64,000 bases of DNA from Hahellaceae bacterium. GTDB taxonomy: Bacteria > Pseudomonadota > Gammaproteobacteria > Pseudomonadales > Oleiphilaceae. Where the stretch lies: positions 1 to 64,000 of the forward strand of contig JACKOB010000007.1 in the NCBI GenBank assembly GCA_024234575.1. The letters run 5' to 3'. Positions 37,974 through 46,818 of this stretch are shown here, in pieces (position 1 is the first letter of the stretch; each line of letters opens with the position of its first letter). Made by a program: the position numbers and the translations under genes. The notes under the pieces are model-generated. The model ran no database searches and was not told where the DNA came from. It saw nothing but the letters and a program-made list of their open reading frames with translations.

Positions 37974-39671
37974 CTATTTCAACCGTGATGTTAAGTCGAC
38001 AACTCGACTTAACTCTTCAATAGTCGTTTGGCCCTCTACCACTCTCCGAAGCCCGTCATCAGCCATGCTCTTGAAACCTTCTTTTCTCGCCTGCTCCCGA
38101 AGCTCACGCATCGTGGAATGGCTCGCTATCAATTCATCCAACTCATCTGATATTTTTAGCACCTCAATCACCGAGACACGCCCTTTAAACCCGCTGCCTT
38201 CGCAACGCTCACAGCCGACAGCATCATAGAGTTCTACAGCATGATTAATATCCAATATGATCTGCTCATAATCTTCAGACATTCGTGGTTTCTTGCAATG
38301 GACACATAGGGTTCTCAACAAGCGTTGACCAATAATGCCGATAATATTACCAGCCATGATGTCTGGCTTAACACCAATATCTGTTAAGCGAGGAATAGCC
38401 CCCAGTGCGGAGTTGGTGTGCAAGGTGGTAAACACCTGGTGTCCTGTCATCGCCGCCCGCAAAGCCATCTCAGCCGTGGCTTCATCTCGCACCTCACCCA
38501 CAAGAATAATATCTGGGTCTTGTCGCATTAAAGACCGTATACCGCTAGCAAAATCCATTTTTGCCACTTCGTTTATCGATGTCTGTCGAATCATGTCCAT
38601 GGGATATTCCACAGGGTCTTCTAGCGTCATAATATTCACTTCAACCGATTTTCGAAAATTAAGCATCGAATACAGCGTGGTGGTTTTACCACTCCCCGTC
38701 GGACCAGTGACAAGAATAATGCCTTCCGGTCGATTCATCAGTAATTTCAAAATATCAAAGGTTTCTGCATGCAAATTCAGCTTTTCTAAGGGTACAATCC
38801 CCTTGGCACGATCGAGCACCCGTAGAACAATATTTTCCCCATGCGTGGTCGGTTGTGCCGATACCCTAAAATCGATTAATCGCCCCCCCACTTTAAGCGA
38901 AATTCGACCATCTTGAGGTGTACGTGTTTCCGCAATATTTAGTCCGGCCATCACTTTCAAGCGAACAGCAATCGCTGACCAATAATCTTTATGCAAACTA
39001 CGAATTTGTCTCAATACACCATCAATCCGATATCTCAGCCTTAGAAACCCGGACTCTGGCTCAAAGTGAATATCGGAAGAATCTCTTTTAACCGCATCGG
39101 TAAGTATGGCGTCGACCAAACGCACTAATGGCTGGCTATATTCTTCTCCCTCAGCATCGAGACTCTGATAGTCCACCACACCGGTTTCGATTTCGCGCAA
39201 AATGCCATCCACAGACAGCTCATACCCATAGAAATGGTCAATGGCCGCGCGTATTTCGCCTTCTGCCGCCAAGATTGGCGATAGATCAACATCAGAGGGA
39301 ATGTTGGCTCTAATACGGTCGAGCACCATCACGTCATAAATATCCGTCACCGCAATTTGCAATGAACGACTTTCAATATCGAAACTAACGGGTAATACAT
39401 TGTGTCGAACGGCTAAATTCTTCGGCACCAAGGAAATGGCTTCGCTGTCCGGAACGACATTCGCCAAGTCGATACTTTCTCGACCTAAGACTTCACCGAG
39501 CATGTCCCGCATTACGGCTTCGGTGATAAACCCTAAATCAACCAGTGCCTGCCCGAGCGGCTTGCCGGTTTTCTTCTGTTCTGTAATCGCGATCATCACT
39601 TGGTCTTGGCTAATTAAGCCTTTGTCGACCAACTGATCTCCCAATCGCTTTTTGGGGGCAGGCTTATTCAC
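37974..39671 (-). CDS. mshE: MshE-like pilus assembly ATPase with c-di-GMP binding domain
   Basis: The 565-residue GspE-type ATPase has Walker A GPTGSGKT at 323-330, a Walker B region DPDIILVGEVRDEATAE, an HTNSALGAIPRL His box, and a CxxC pair of zinc motifs (CVHCKK, CERCEG). The N-terminus (10-58) shows two copies of the MshEN pattern, RLGDQLVDKGLI and PLGQALVDLGFI, the domain that binds cyclic di-GMP in MshE. Pilus extension should thus respond to c-di-GMP. It overlaps the TPR gene by 4 bp (ATGA). Length is normal. Confidence 0.93.
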   Translation of the reverse strand: MNKPAPKKRLGDQLVDKGLISQDQVMIAITEQKKTGKPLGQALVDLGFITEAVMRDMLGEVLGRESIDLANVVPDSEAISLVPKNLAVRHNVLPVSFDIESRSLQIAVTDIYDVMVLDRIRANIPSDVDLSPILAAEGEIRAAIDHFYGYELSVDGILREIETGVVDYQSLDAEGEEYSQPLVRLVDAILTDAVKRDSSDIHFEPESGFLRLRYRIDGVLRQIRSLHKDYWSAIAVRLKVMAGLNIAETRTPQDGRISLKVGGRLIDFRVSAQPTTHGENIVLRVLDRAKGIVPLEKLNLHAETFDILKLLMNRPEGIILVTGPTGSGKTTTLYSMLNFRKSVEVNIMTLEDPVEYPMDMIRQTSINEVAKMDFASGIRSLMRQDPDIILVGEVRDEATAEMALRAAMTGHQVFTTLHTNSALGAIPRLTDIGVKPDIMAGNIIGIIGQRLLRTLCVHCKKPRMSEDYEQIILDINHAVELYDAVGCERCEGSGFKGRVSVIEVLKISDELDELIASHSTMRELREQARKEGFKSMADDGLRRVVEGQTTIEELSRVVDLTSRLK

Positions 39672-41605
39672 TGTATTTGCGCCTCCAACACCTGTACTCG
39701 CTGTTGTAATTGAGTTCGATCAAAATTCGCCTGACCCACAAAAGACAGCGTCTGAGCCTCGCGATAATAACGAAGCGCTTCTTTTTCTTGCCCCAAATTA
39801 TCCAAAGATACGCCCAAATTAAAGGCATAATCCGCATTTCCAGGCTCTAATCTACGCGCTTTATAGAAAGCCGCTTGAGCGGCACCCCACTGTTTTCCAC
39901 CGGCCTTCAATGAGCCTTTTAAAAAGTGAAGATGCGCAGCATTAGGATACTCTCGCAGTAATGAGTTGACTTCGCCTTCCAGCTTTGGCGAAGACTGACT
40001 CGAAGCAACCAATGAAAGTAGCCCCGATTTGGCATGCGTGTCAGTCGGGTCTCTCGCTAATCTCGTCTGATAAAACGTGAGCGCTTCACCCAATTCATTG
40101 TTTTTCACAGCGACGGCCGCCGCACCAAGCAAGGCATCTCGATGATAAGGTGATAATACTAAGGCTTCAGCATAAGATTTCTCTGCCAAACTATAGTTAC
40201 CGGCTTGGTAAGCAAGATACCCTCGTTGAATCGCTTCACTCAATGGACTCGGCCTTGAGCCCCGGCTAATAATATTAATTTTGTCCATAGGCCGATGGTT
40301 GACTTGCTCTGAAGGCGTTGCCTCAGAGATTTTCGTTGCAACGGTCGCCAGCGGGCTATTTACTACTGCAGGCTTCGAAGCCACTTTTTTGGGCAAAGGC
40401 GCTTTTTTAATGACGGGCTTCACCCCTTTTTTCTCGCTTACTTTGGCTTTAGCTGACACAGAATCAGTTTTCTTCGCTTCCTCAGTGACAGGCGGCTTGT
40501 CCTCCGGCACCTCAACAGATAATACGGGTTCTTCGGACACATTTTCCTGACGGTTTTCTAGATCAGAAGTCTCTTCTTTCTGATTATCTGCAGAGCGGAT
40601 GTCCTCATTTTCGACGGCTGTGTCTTGGTCATCCACACCATCGTCTTGGGACCGCATTGGCTCATCCTCAACGGAACTATCCTCTGAATCCAAATTGTCC
40701 TCTTCATTCTGGTTTGGCGCGGATTCGTATGGCTGACCCGTATAAAAATTATTGCCATCATCAAGCTGCAAATAGTAGTAATAACCGCCAACCAAGCCAC
40801 CCGCGGTAAGCAATAAAATAAACAACCATAAAAACTGTCGGATTCGTCGTTTTCGTGCAGCACTTTTTCCTGAAGACAGTAACTGTGCTATCGCTTCTTT
40901 GCCTTCGTCTTTCTTCGGCGCTACCGGTTCAGACTTCGTATTGGCAGGTGACTTGTCATCGCTCGTTTCACTGGATTCAACCGTCGCCTCGTTTGATGGC
41001 TCATCGTTTTCTGGTTCATGCGCTTTTTCTGTCACACTGTTTGCTGAAGCTTGAGGAGAAGGCGCCTCGTTCACGACAATCACTTCACTGGGTGCTTCTG
41101 GCACTTGCTTTGGTCCTGGCGCAAGTGAATTCAGCGGCTCAGTCACCGTATCAGCCGTGACCAAAGGAGATTCATCTACGGCGAGCGTTTCTTCCTCCTC
41201 TACAACAACGTCATTGGGGGAAAGCGACAATTCTGCTGTGGGTATTTCGGTCTCTTCGCTGGCCGGCTCTGTATGTTCAAGGAATTCGGTTGAAAGTTCA
41301 GCGTCCTGGGCCAAGCCTTCCAGGGTCGAAAAATCTAACTCCCCCTCTTCAAAAACAGTAGAATCATCGTCACTGGTTTGCATCATTGATAAGGTATCTG
41401 CCTCTAGCGATGAGGCTAAACTTTCGTCACGCTCTTCCGGCAACGTTAATTCAGGGATGTCGACCTCAATTTCGGCCTCGGGTTCTGTCGTTTTAGATTT
41501 TGAGGGACTACGGTCCTGCTCAACCGAACCCACTCCGCCTTGTGCTTGATCTCTCTTCTGTTTTTCCAGGGCCGCCTTTTTCAGGGCATCTAACAATAAA
41601 CTCAT
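39668..41605 (-). CDS. MshN-like TPR protein with acidic N-terminus
   Basis: The 645-residue protein starts MSLLLDALKKAALEKQKRD, the short amphipathic motif seen at the start of MshN/GspA-associated proteins. A very acidic low-complexity cytoplasmic region (about 25-250) leads to one membrane helix (about 262-285), a second acidic/Pro-Lys-Ala-rich periplasmic linker, and tetratricopeptide repeats from about 460 to the end. MshN-type proteins help assemble the secretin. It is longer than usual because of the two low-complexity linkers. It lies 5 bp after the secretin gene and overlaps mshE. Confidence 0.75.
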   Translation of the reverse strand: MSLLLDALKKAALEKQKRDQAQGGVGSVEQDRSPSKSKTTEPEAEIEVDIPELTLPEERDESLASSLEADTLSMMQTSDDDSTVFEEGELDFSTLEGLAQDAELSTEFLEHTEPASEETEIPTAELSLSPNDVVVEEEETLAVDESPLVTADTVTEPLNSLAPGPKQVPEAPSEVIVVNEAPSPQASANSVTEKAHEPENDEPSNEATVESSETSDDKSPANTKSEPVAPKKDEGKEAIAQLLSSGKSAARKRRIRQFLWLFILLLTAGGLVGGYYYYLQLDDGNNFYTGQPYESAPNQNEEDNLDSEDSSVEDEPMRSQDDGVDDQDTAVENEDIRSADNQKEETSDLENRQENVSEEPVLSVEVPEDKPPVTEEAKKTDSVSAKAKVSEKKGVKPVIKKAPLPKKVASKPAVVNSPLATVATKISEATPSEQVNHRPMDKINIISRGSRPSPLSEAIQRGYLAYQAGNYSLAEKSYAEALVLSPYHRDALLGAAAVAVKNNELGEALTFYQTRLARDPTDTHAKSGLLSLVASSQSSPKLEGEVNSLLREYPNAAHLHFLKGSLKAGGKQWGAAQAAFYKARRLEPGNADYAFNLGVSLDNLGQEKEALRYYREAQTLSFVGQANFDRTQLQQRVQVLEAQIQ

Positions 41606-41610
41606 TCGGA

Positions 41611-43275
41611 TTACTGCTCGCTATTATTGTCTTGACTGAAATATCTGCGATGCTCACTATGCGGGGTAGGTGAACTCCCTTCTTGAGGTAAATACCGCCT
41701 TAAATGGCCAAGCTCGCTATTGACGCTGGCATGGTTAATCACTTTCGGTTTAATAAAGATGACCAGTTCTGTTTTTATTCGCTCATCATCTTGATAACGG
41801 AACAACGAGCCCAAAAAGGGTATTTCAGAGAGCAGCGGTACACCTTGCCTGCTGTTATTCACATCATCCTGCATCAGACCACCAATGACCGCTATATCAT
41901 TACTTTGTACTTTCAGCACAGACTCCACTTCCCTTACCTGTACAACAGGAATATCGTTAACAACATTGGCTTCGGCCAATGCCGGGCTAGGGTCTCTAGC
42001 TTGATCAATCACACGAGAAATGGTTGGCCGTACATTTAATGTGACAGTGTCATGCTCGTTAATATAGGGCGTTACACTCATCACGAATCCGACAGGTAAC
42101 GTATTCACTGTAGTTTCATAGACGATGATATCAGGCTCATCTTCTTCGCCCCTTTCGATATCCACCTCTATCGTGAAGTAGACTAAGTTATCGACCACCT
42201 TTAACAATGCGGTTTGATTGTTCAGTGCCATCACCTTCGGACTTGACATAATGCTAACATCGCCAAATGTTTCAAGAGCTCTTAGTGTGGCCTGCAAGAC
42301 ATTATCACCAAACTGGGCGTCAGTAATTGTCATGGCAAAATTGGGGCGATCAAACAAATTGATATCGTTGAAAGTTTGCAAGACATCGGTGCCTGTGCCA
42401 CCGTTTTGGTTTAACATCGCCCAATCGATACCGGCCTGATAACGATCACTCAGCTTCACTTCTGCAATGGTCGCCTCAATGAGCACCTGCCGTTGGGTAC
42501 TGGAAAGTACCTCAAAAATAAAATGTTCTATTTCTTCGTGCTGGCGCGAGGTAGCCCTTACCCCCACAATACCGCTCTCGCGATTAATCAAGATATCCGG
42601 ATGAGAGCCTTCTGTCTCCATAGGAGAACCAAGTATCATCGCAATATTATTCAACATGGAGGCCCAAAAATTATGCTCCGCCGAGTTTGATACTTCAGTA
42701 CTGGAGTTATTGTTGCCACCCCCTGCGCCGCCTTCACTGTCTGCGCCTTGCCCCGTAGAACTTATTTCTGTCGATATGGTGACATTGCTGCGACTCGACC
42801 GCGCCATGTTTAAATAATCAACCCGATAGCTTTGCAGAAAGGGCAGATCCTTACGCACGCTCAAAACGTTGTTCTTCTTTTCATAACGTAGCCCCGCCGC
42901 ATTAGCGATGCGCTCTAGAATCGCTGGTAGCGTTTGGTCTATGGCGTTAATTGATACCGTGACATCGCCAATATTAGCGTCAATATCAAGATTGAGATCC
43001 GCGTCTCTTGCCAACGAAAATAATAATTCTCGCACCGGTACATCATGCACAACGACGGTGTGGGTCGGTTCCGTCAAAAAGGGTTGGGGTTCGGGCAAAG
43101 AGGGTGCTATACGAACCGGCTCTGGGATTGCGCCAGTCTGATCCGAAGAAACGTTTGGTGCTTTCTCACGATTGAGATGCCCTTCAGAATAAGGTGCCGT
43201 TGTGCGGATCTCACTGCATCCGGCAAATAACACAACCGCCAGTACCACATAGGTGAGTGAAAACAAACCTTTCAT
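41611..43275 (-). CDS. mshL: MshL-like outer-membrane secretin
   Basis: The 554-residue protein has a lipoprotein signal ending LFAGC (Cys about 20), an N-terminal secretin/TonB short domain (VPVRELLFSLARDADLNLDI), and the secretin core with VLIEATIAEV, ALETFGDVSIMSSPKVMALNNQ-like strand region, and the C-terminal VIGGLMQDD...LPLLSEIPFLGSLF type gate. A Gly/Ser/Asn-rich insert lies near 175-195. It should form the outer-membrane pore for the pilus. Its start overlaps the upstream ATPase gene by 4 bp. Confidence 0.93.
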   Translation of the reverse strand: MKGLFSLTYVVLAVVLFAGCSEIRTTAPYSEGHLNREKAPNVSSDQTGAIPEPVRIAPSLPEPQPFLTEPTHTVVVHDVPVRELLFSLARDADLNLDIDANIGDVTVSINAIDQTLPAILERIANAAGLRYEKKNNVLSVRKDLPFLQSYRVDYLNMARSSRSNVTISTEISSTGQGADSEGGAGGGNNNSSTEVSNSAEHNFWASMLNNIAMILGSPMETEGSHPDILINRESGIVGVRATSRQHEEIEHFIFEVLSSTQRQVLIEATIAEVKLSDRYQAGIDWAMLNQNGGTGTDVLQTFNDINLFDRPNFAMTITDAQFGDNVLQATLRALETFGDVSIMSSPKVMALNNQTALLKVVDNLVYFTIEVDIERGEEDEPDIIVYETTVNTLPVGFVMSVTPYINEHDTVTLNVRPTISRVIDQARDPSPALAEANVVNDIPVVQVREVESVLKVQSNDIAVIGGLMQDDVNNSRQGVPLLSEIPFLGSLFRYQDDERIKTELVIFIKPKVINHASVNSELGHLRRYLPQEGSSPTPHSEHRRYFSQDNNSEQ

Positions 43276-44261
43276 TGAGTGACCCCATTAACAACCGTGA
43301 CAACGGTTTTCTTGGGACCTGCGTCACTTTTGTCAGACTCCCCATGACGAGAATCCTGAATAATGGCAAAAGCCAACACTAACGCTGCGATGCCACCGAA
43401 AACTACCGACATCCAAGGTAAAAATCCACCGAAAGCGTGTGAGAATCCACTCTTCTGGAAACTACTTTCCGTCGCCGCCTGTTTTACATCCTTCACCGAC
43501 AAGGTATGCCGATCTTCGGTATAGGCAGACAACAAGGCCTTGTCCGCAAGTATATTGATGCGCCTAACCAACCCCTCGGAGTATTTTGATATCGCCTTTG
43601 CCACTTTGGGAGAAAACAAATCCGGACCACTATAACCGACTGAACGAAGTCGGAAGTTGAGATAGGCATGAACGTCATCTTTTTGTAATGGCGTTAAATA
43701 TAAGCTGTGAGTAATACGCTCTCTTAATTGTCTAATGCGATGATCTTGTAAATTTTCATCTAGTTCAGGTTGGCCAAACAAGACAATTTGCATCAACTTA
43801 TGTTCATCTGTTTCCAAGTTGCTAAGCAAACGCATTTCTTCTAGTGATTCAAGGGGCATACCTTGTGCTTCTTCCACTAAAACCACAACACGCCTGCCTT
43901 GGGTATATTTATCGACCAAGGTTTCATGAAGTTGACGCATCACACTTAATTTATCGGCATCCGCTGAAATGGTCAGGCCTAATTCCTGCGCAATGGCGTG
44001 CAATGTATGTTCTGGCGACAAGCTGGGATGGGCGATATAAACCAAATCAACTGAATCGCCGACTTTCAGAGGTAACATGCGGCACAACATCGTTTTGCCG
44101 CTGCCCACTTCCCCGACCACCTTTGTTATCCCTTCGCCATGCAAAATAGCATAGCAAAGCGCACTGAGAGAGGCTCCCCGATCGCACCCCTCATAAAAGG
44201 ATTGCGTATCAGGTGTGATTTTAAAGGGAGGCTTATCTAAACCAAAAAACTCGAGGTACAT
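43272..44261 (-). CDS. mshM: MshM-like ExeA-type AAA ATPase
   Basis: The 329-residue protein opens MYLEFFGLDKPPFKITPD, the characteristic start of ExeA/MshM ATPases, and has Walker A GEVGSGKT at 50-57 and Walker B VVLVEEAQ near 130-137. A single membrane helix follows at about 284-305 with a short periplasmic tail. Such proteins help place the secretin through the cell wall. It is the first gene of the pilus operon; about 170 bp separate its start from the right IS, which must contain the promoter. Confidence 0.88.
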   Translation of the reverse strand: MYLEFFGLDKPPFKITPDTQSFYEGCDRGASLSALCYAILHGEGITKVVGEVGSGKTMLCRMLPLKVGDSVDLVYIAHPSLSPEHTLHAIAQELGLTISADADKLSVMRQLHETLVDKYTQGRRVVVLVEEAQGMPLESLEEMRLLSNLETDEHKLMQIVLFGQPELDENLQDHRIRQLRERITHSLYLTPLQKDDVHAYLNFRLRSVGYSGPDLFSPKVAKAISKYSEGLVRRINILADKALLSAYTEDRHTLSVKDVKQAATESSFQKSGFSHAFGGFLPWMSVVFGGIAALVLAFAIIQDSRHGESDKSDAGPKKTVVTVVNGVTQ

Positions 44262-44431
44262 AACTAACCAATCTCATTTGTATATATCAAGCCAAAATAC
44301 AGGCGGATTTTTCAATAGGTACAAAGTAGTATAGGTCAAATCCAGAAAAGTTCTAACTTGGCATCCGAGTCTTCAAGGCAATCAGCGTAACGCGTGTCAA
44401 GGCTTCCAACCTCTGGACAGTTTGTTATTTA

Positions 44432-46088
44432 CTCAAGTTTCGGAGTTCAAAGCCCAGTTTAAATATAACGTAACCATCTGAATTATATAAATAAAGCAGC
44501 CTTATCATGGTAAAATGTTTGTTGTCTAGACAAAACATCAAACCAATCAAAGGCTACCAAATGAATCCTGACATAAGCTCCACTATTTTGCCAACATTAA
44601 GTGCTGATTTACTTACTCGTGCCGACGTGCAAGTCGACAATCTGTTTAGCAAGGTATGGCAAAAGCTTGGCTTCAATAGCCTGTTAAAGCAAGCTGCCTT
44701 CAAGAAGCGCTCAGGAACGCCCGCCAGCGACATCATGTACTTGCTGCTTCTCTGGGTGTGGCTCAAAGTAGATTCTATCGCCATGTTTTCCAGAGACTCA
44801 CTGCAAAGTTTTTCTGCCACAAAAAAAGATGCTCTCTACGACTGGCTCAAACGAGAGGATCTAAATTGGCGCATGCTACAGCTACAGACCGCTAAAAAAG
44901 TCATCGTGGCAACGGATAACAGCAGGCTTCGAGCGTTTGTTGTTGATGATTCCGTTAAAGTAAGACGCGGGAAAAAAATGCCCGGTGTGTCCAGTCACTT
45001 TGATCACTTAACCGGCCGGTTTGTCATGGGGCAACAAGTTCTGACACTCGGTCTTGCCACCGAAGCGCAGTTTATTCCTCTTGATAATGAAATTTTTATC
45101 AGCCAGAAAAAGGCGCAACCTCTTGCCAATGAGTTTGCCGATGGTCGTAGCATAAGCGCGAAACGTTATCGTGACGCCCAAGAACAGAGTAAGCCAGAGA
45201 TGCTCAGAAGCATGATAAGTAGAGCTCAACGATCCGACATTCATGCACAGTATTTTTTAGCGGATGCCTGGTTTGCAACCAAGCAGATACTCAAGATGAC
45301 AGAAGAAAAATCACTGACAGCGATTGTGCGAATGAAGAAAAATAAAATGAAGTATCGGGTAACAGCAGCGGGTGAACAATCATTATCGTGCACAGCCGAG
45401 GAGCTTTACAAATCTCACGTTAAAGGCCAGTGGCATAAAATCCATGGCAAGCCTTATCAATCAAAATCCATGGTGGTTGAGCTAAATCTGGCACAATCAG
45501 ACAAGGAATGTGAGCAGTGGATCAAGGTGAAATTGCTCTTTGTTCGGGGTGTAAATGAAGAAAAGCAAAAAGCGGGCAAGCATGACTGGGCGCTGTTTTT
45601 GACAACGGATAGTCAGCTCAGTGACGATAAAATGCTTGAAATATATGCACTGAGATGGGGTATTGAAGTCTATTTCAAGGAAGCCAAGCAGAAATTAGGC
45701 TTTCTCAAAGAACAAAGCACCCACTACAGTAGTTATATCGCATCGATTCATCTGACCGCAATACGATTTTGCATGTTGCTTTTTGCCAAACACGAAGATG
45801 GAGGCGTCAGATTAAGTGATAGCCGAAACGAGATGATAAAAAGTCTGTGTACATTGGATTTTGCTAGTCGGTTGTGGGGCGTGTTCAGAGCGCTGATAAC
45901 GGGTGCGTTAGAGGGACTTAAAGTGCAATATGGAGAAGGCGTCACCGAGATTATGCGGCATATAGATCGTACCGTTCAGCAGTTTTTTGAGCAAGCCATG
46001 CAAATGGATTGCTTTACACTTCGACTAGAGGCCGTCTCTAGCGGAGATTAGGCGATTATTTTCCGGGAAATGAACTCCGAAACTTGAG
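44432..46088 (+). mobile_element. IS4-family insertion sequence, right copy, 1657 bp
   Basis: Same length, same orientation and the same 18-bp terminal inverted repeats as the left copy at 29274-30930. One base difference was noticed in the coding region. As direct repeats, the two copies allow homologous deletion of the cargo, leaving one IS in the interrupted gene. Confidence 0.93.
44507..46051 (+). CDS. IS4-family transposase, right copy
   Basis: The 514-residue protein is identical to that of the left copy except for Met instead of Ile at about residue 20. The full Y-x2-R-x3-E-x6-K signature is intact, so both copies may be active. The near identity points to recent duplication. Confidence 0.94.
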   Translation: MVKCLLSRQNIKPIKGYQMNPDISSTILPTLSADLLTRADVQVDNLFSKVWQKLGFNSLLKQAAFKKRSGTPASDIMYLLLLWVWLKVDSIAMFSRDSLQSFSATKKDALYDWLKREDLNWRMLQLQTAKKVIVATDNSRLRAFVVDDSVKVRRGKKMPGVSSHFDHLTGRFVMGQQVLTLGLATEAQFIPLDNEIFISQKKAQPLANEFADGRSISAKRYRDAQEQSKPEMLRSMISRAQRSDIHAQYFLADAWFATKQILKMTEEKSLTAIVRMKKNKMKYRVTAAGEQSLSCTAEELYKSHVKGQWHKIHGKPYQSKSMVVELNLAQSDKECEQWIKVKLLFVRGVNEEKQKAGKHDWALFLTTDSQLSDDKMLEIYALRWGIEVYFKEAKQKLGFLKEQSTHYSSYIASIHLTAIRFCMLLFAKHEDGGVRLSDSRNEMIKSLCTLDFASRLWGVFRALITGALEGLKVQYGEGVTEIMRHIDRTVQQFFEQAMQMDCFTLRLEAVSSGD

Positions 46089-46095
46089 TTATTAA
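46089..46095. repeat. Right copy of the 7-bp target duplication
   Basis: TTATTAA immediately follows the right end of the composite transposon and equals 29267-29273. Seven to eight base duplications are known for some IS4-family subgroups. Confidence 0.85.
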
Positions 46096-46225
46096 GAGTC
46101 TTGTGTGCAGGAAGTGACACATAAGCATCACGCAGCTCTAACACGGTAAAATTATCAAAATCTTTATTGGAAAGGATTCCCAATAGATCTTTATCTATTT
46201 GAATGATCTTGGTCCTTTTAGACAT
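46089..46225 (-). pseudogene. 5' part of the interrupted winged-helix/coiled-coil gene
   Basis: ATG at 46225 is preceded on the minus strand by CGGAAG about 6 bases upstream. The frame encodes MSKRTKIIQIDKDLL, then LRDAYVSLPAHKTLN, and runs into the right IS4-family end at 46088. Joined to 28816-29266, the frame continues as KTLNKTEAQRIV with no break and gives 195 residues. The upstream XRE gene is divergent, with about 157 bp between starts. The 5' fragment should no longer give a functional protein. Confidence 0.85.
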
Positions 46226-46382
46226 ACATACTTCCGAAACGAGGGCGACAACGTGTAAATCAAAGTACTTGGCAATATTTAAAATCAGCGCTTGCCAATA
46301 AACTAAGGAATCCTTAGTATACCAATTAGGCAAAACATTGCAAAATGCTCGGTTCCTACTTTTTAAATCAGGATACCGAACG

Positions 46383-46688
46383 TTGCAGAGCGAAAGTCCT
46401 TTACCAATACAACTAAAGAAGGCACGCAAGGCTAAGAATTTGACTCAGCAAGAGCTGGGAATAAGAGTTGGGCTTGATCCCGGGAACGCAAGCGCACGCA
46501 TGAACCAGTATGAATCAGGGAAACATTCTCCCGATTATAAAATGCTGAAAAAAATGGCGTCTGAGTTAGGCGTGCCTGTGCCGTATTTGTTTTGTGACGA
46601 TGCGTTGCTTGGAGAGATCATATTGGCGCTTTCAAAGGTCAGCGATGAAGAAAAAATCCGTGTATTGGAAAGTCTTCAGAAAAAGTAA
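46383..46688 (+). CDS. XRE-family HTH transcriptional regulator
   Basis: The 101-residue protein has a helix-turn-helix of the Cro/C1 type: LKKARKAKNLTQQELGIRVGLD, then MNQYESGKHSPDYKMLKKMASELGVPVPYLF. A TTG start at 46383 is chosen because AGGA lies about 8 bases upstream; another in-frame TTG exists at 46338. No ATG precedes the HTH. It is divergent from the interrupted winged-helix/helicase pair, so it may repress that pair or itself. It ends 130 bp before the phosphoesterase gene. Confidence 0.8.
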   Translation: MQSESPLPIQLKKARKAKNLTQQELGIRVGLDPGNASARMNQYESGKHSPDYKMLKKMASELGVPVPYLFCDDALLGEIILALSKVSDEEKIRVLESLQKK

Positions 46689-46818
46689 ATCGGTTTTCAC
46701 AGACCTATTTTACAATACTTGATTCTATTCGTTAGCCAATTCAAACGTTAGTTTTACTCGTTCTTAATTGATTGAGTTTTGCTCACCATTCTGATTTTTA
46801 CCATTTGGGTCGACTTCA

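Larger units (their letters stand above)
29274..46088. mobile_element. 16.8-kb composite transposon carrying an MSHA-like pilus locus
   Basis: Two 1657-bp IS4-family copies in direct orientation (29274-30930 and 44432-46088) bracket 13.5 kb holding eleven minus-strand pilus genes and no other recognised gene. TTATTAA is repeated at the two outer boundaries only. The interrupted gene is restored in frame, 196 codons, when the outer flanks are joined with one copy. Each single IS lacks matching flanks on its own (left copy TTATTAA/ATCACTA; right copy TTATTTA/TTATTAA). This supports insertion of the whole unit, either by composite transposition or by recombination of an IS-bearing circle with a resident IS. 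The IS copies differ by a single seen base in the coding region (Ile/Met), so the event is recent. Confidence 0.88.

Noticed and set aside
31146..44149. Plus-strand frames inside the pilus cluster
   Set aside because: They lie opposite well-supported minus-strand genes, lack ribosome sites and show no domains.
46025..46429. A 134-residue minus-strand frame spanning the right IS junction
   Set aside because: Its first half overlaps the divergent XRE gene and its tail is IS sequence. Only the part from ATG 46225 belongs to a real gene, the interrupted winged-helix gene.
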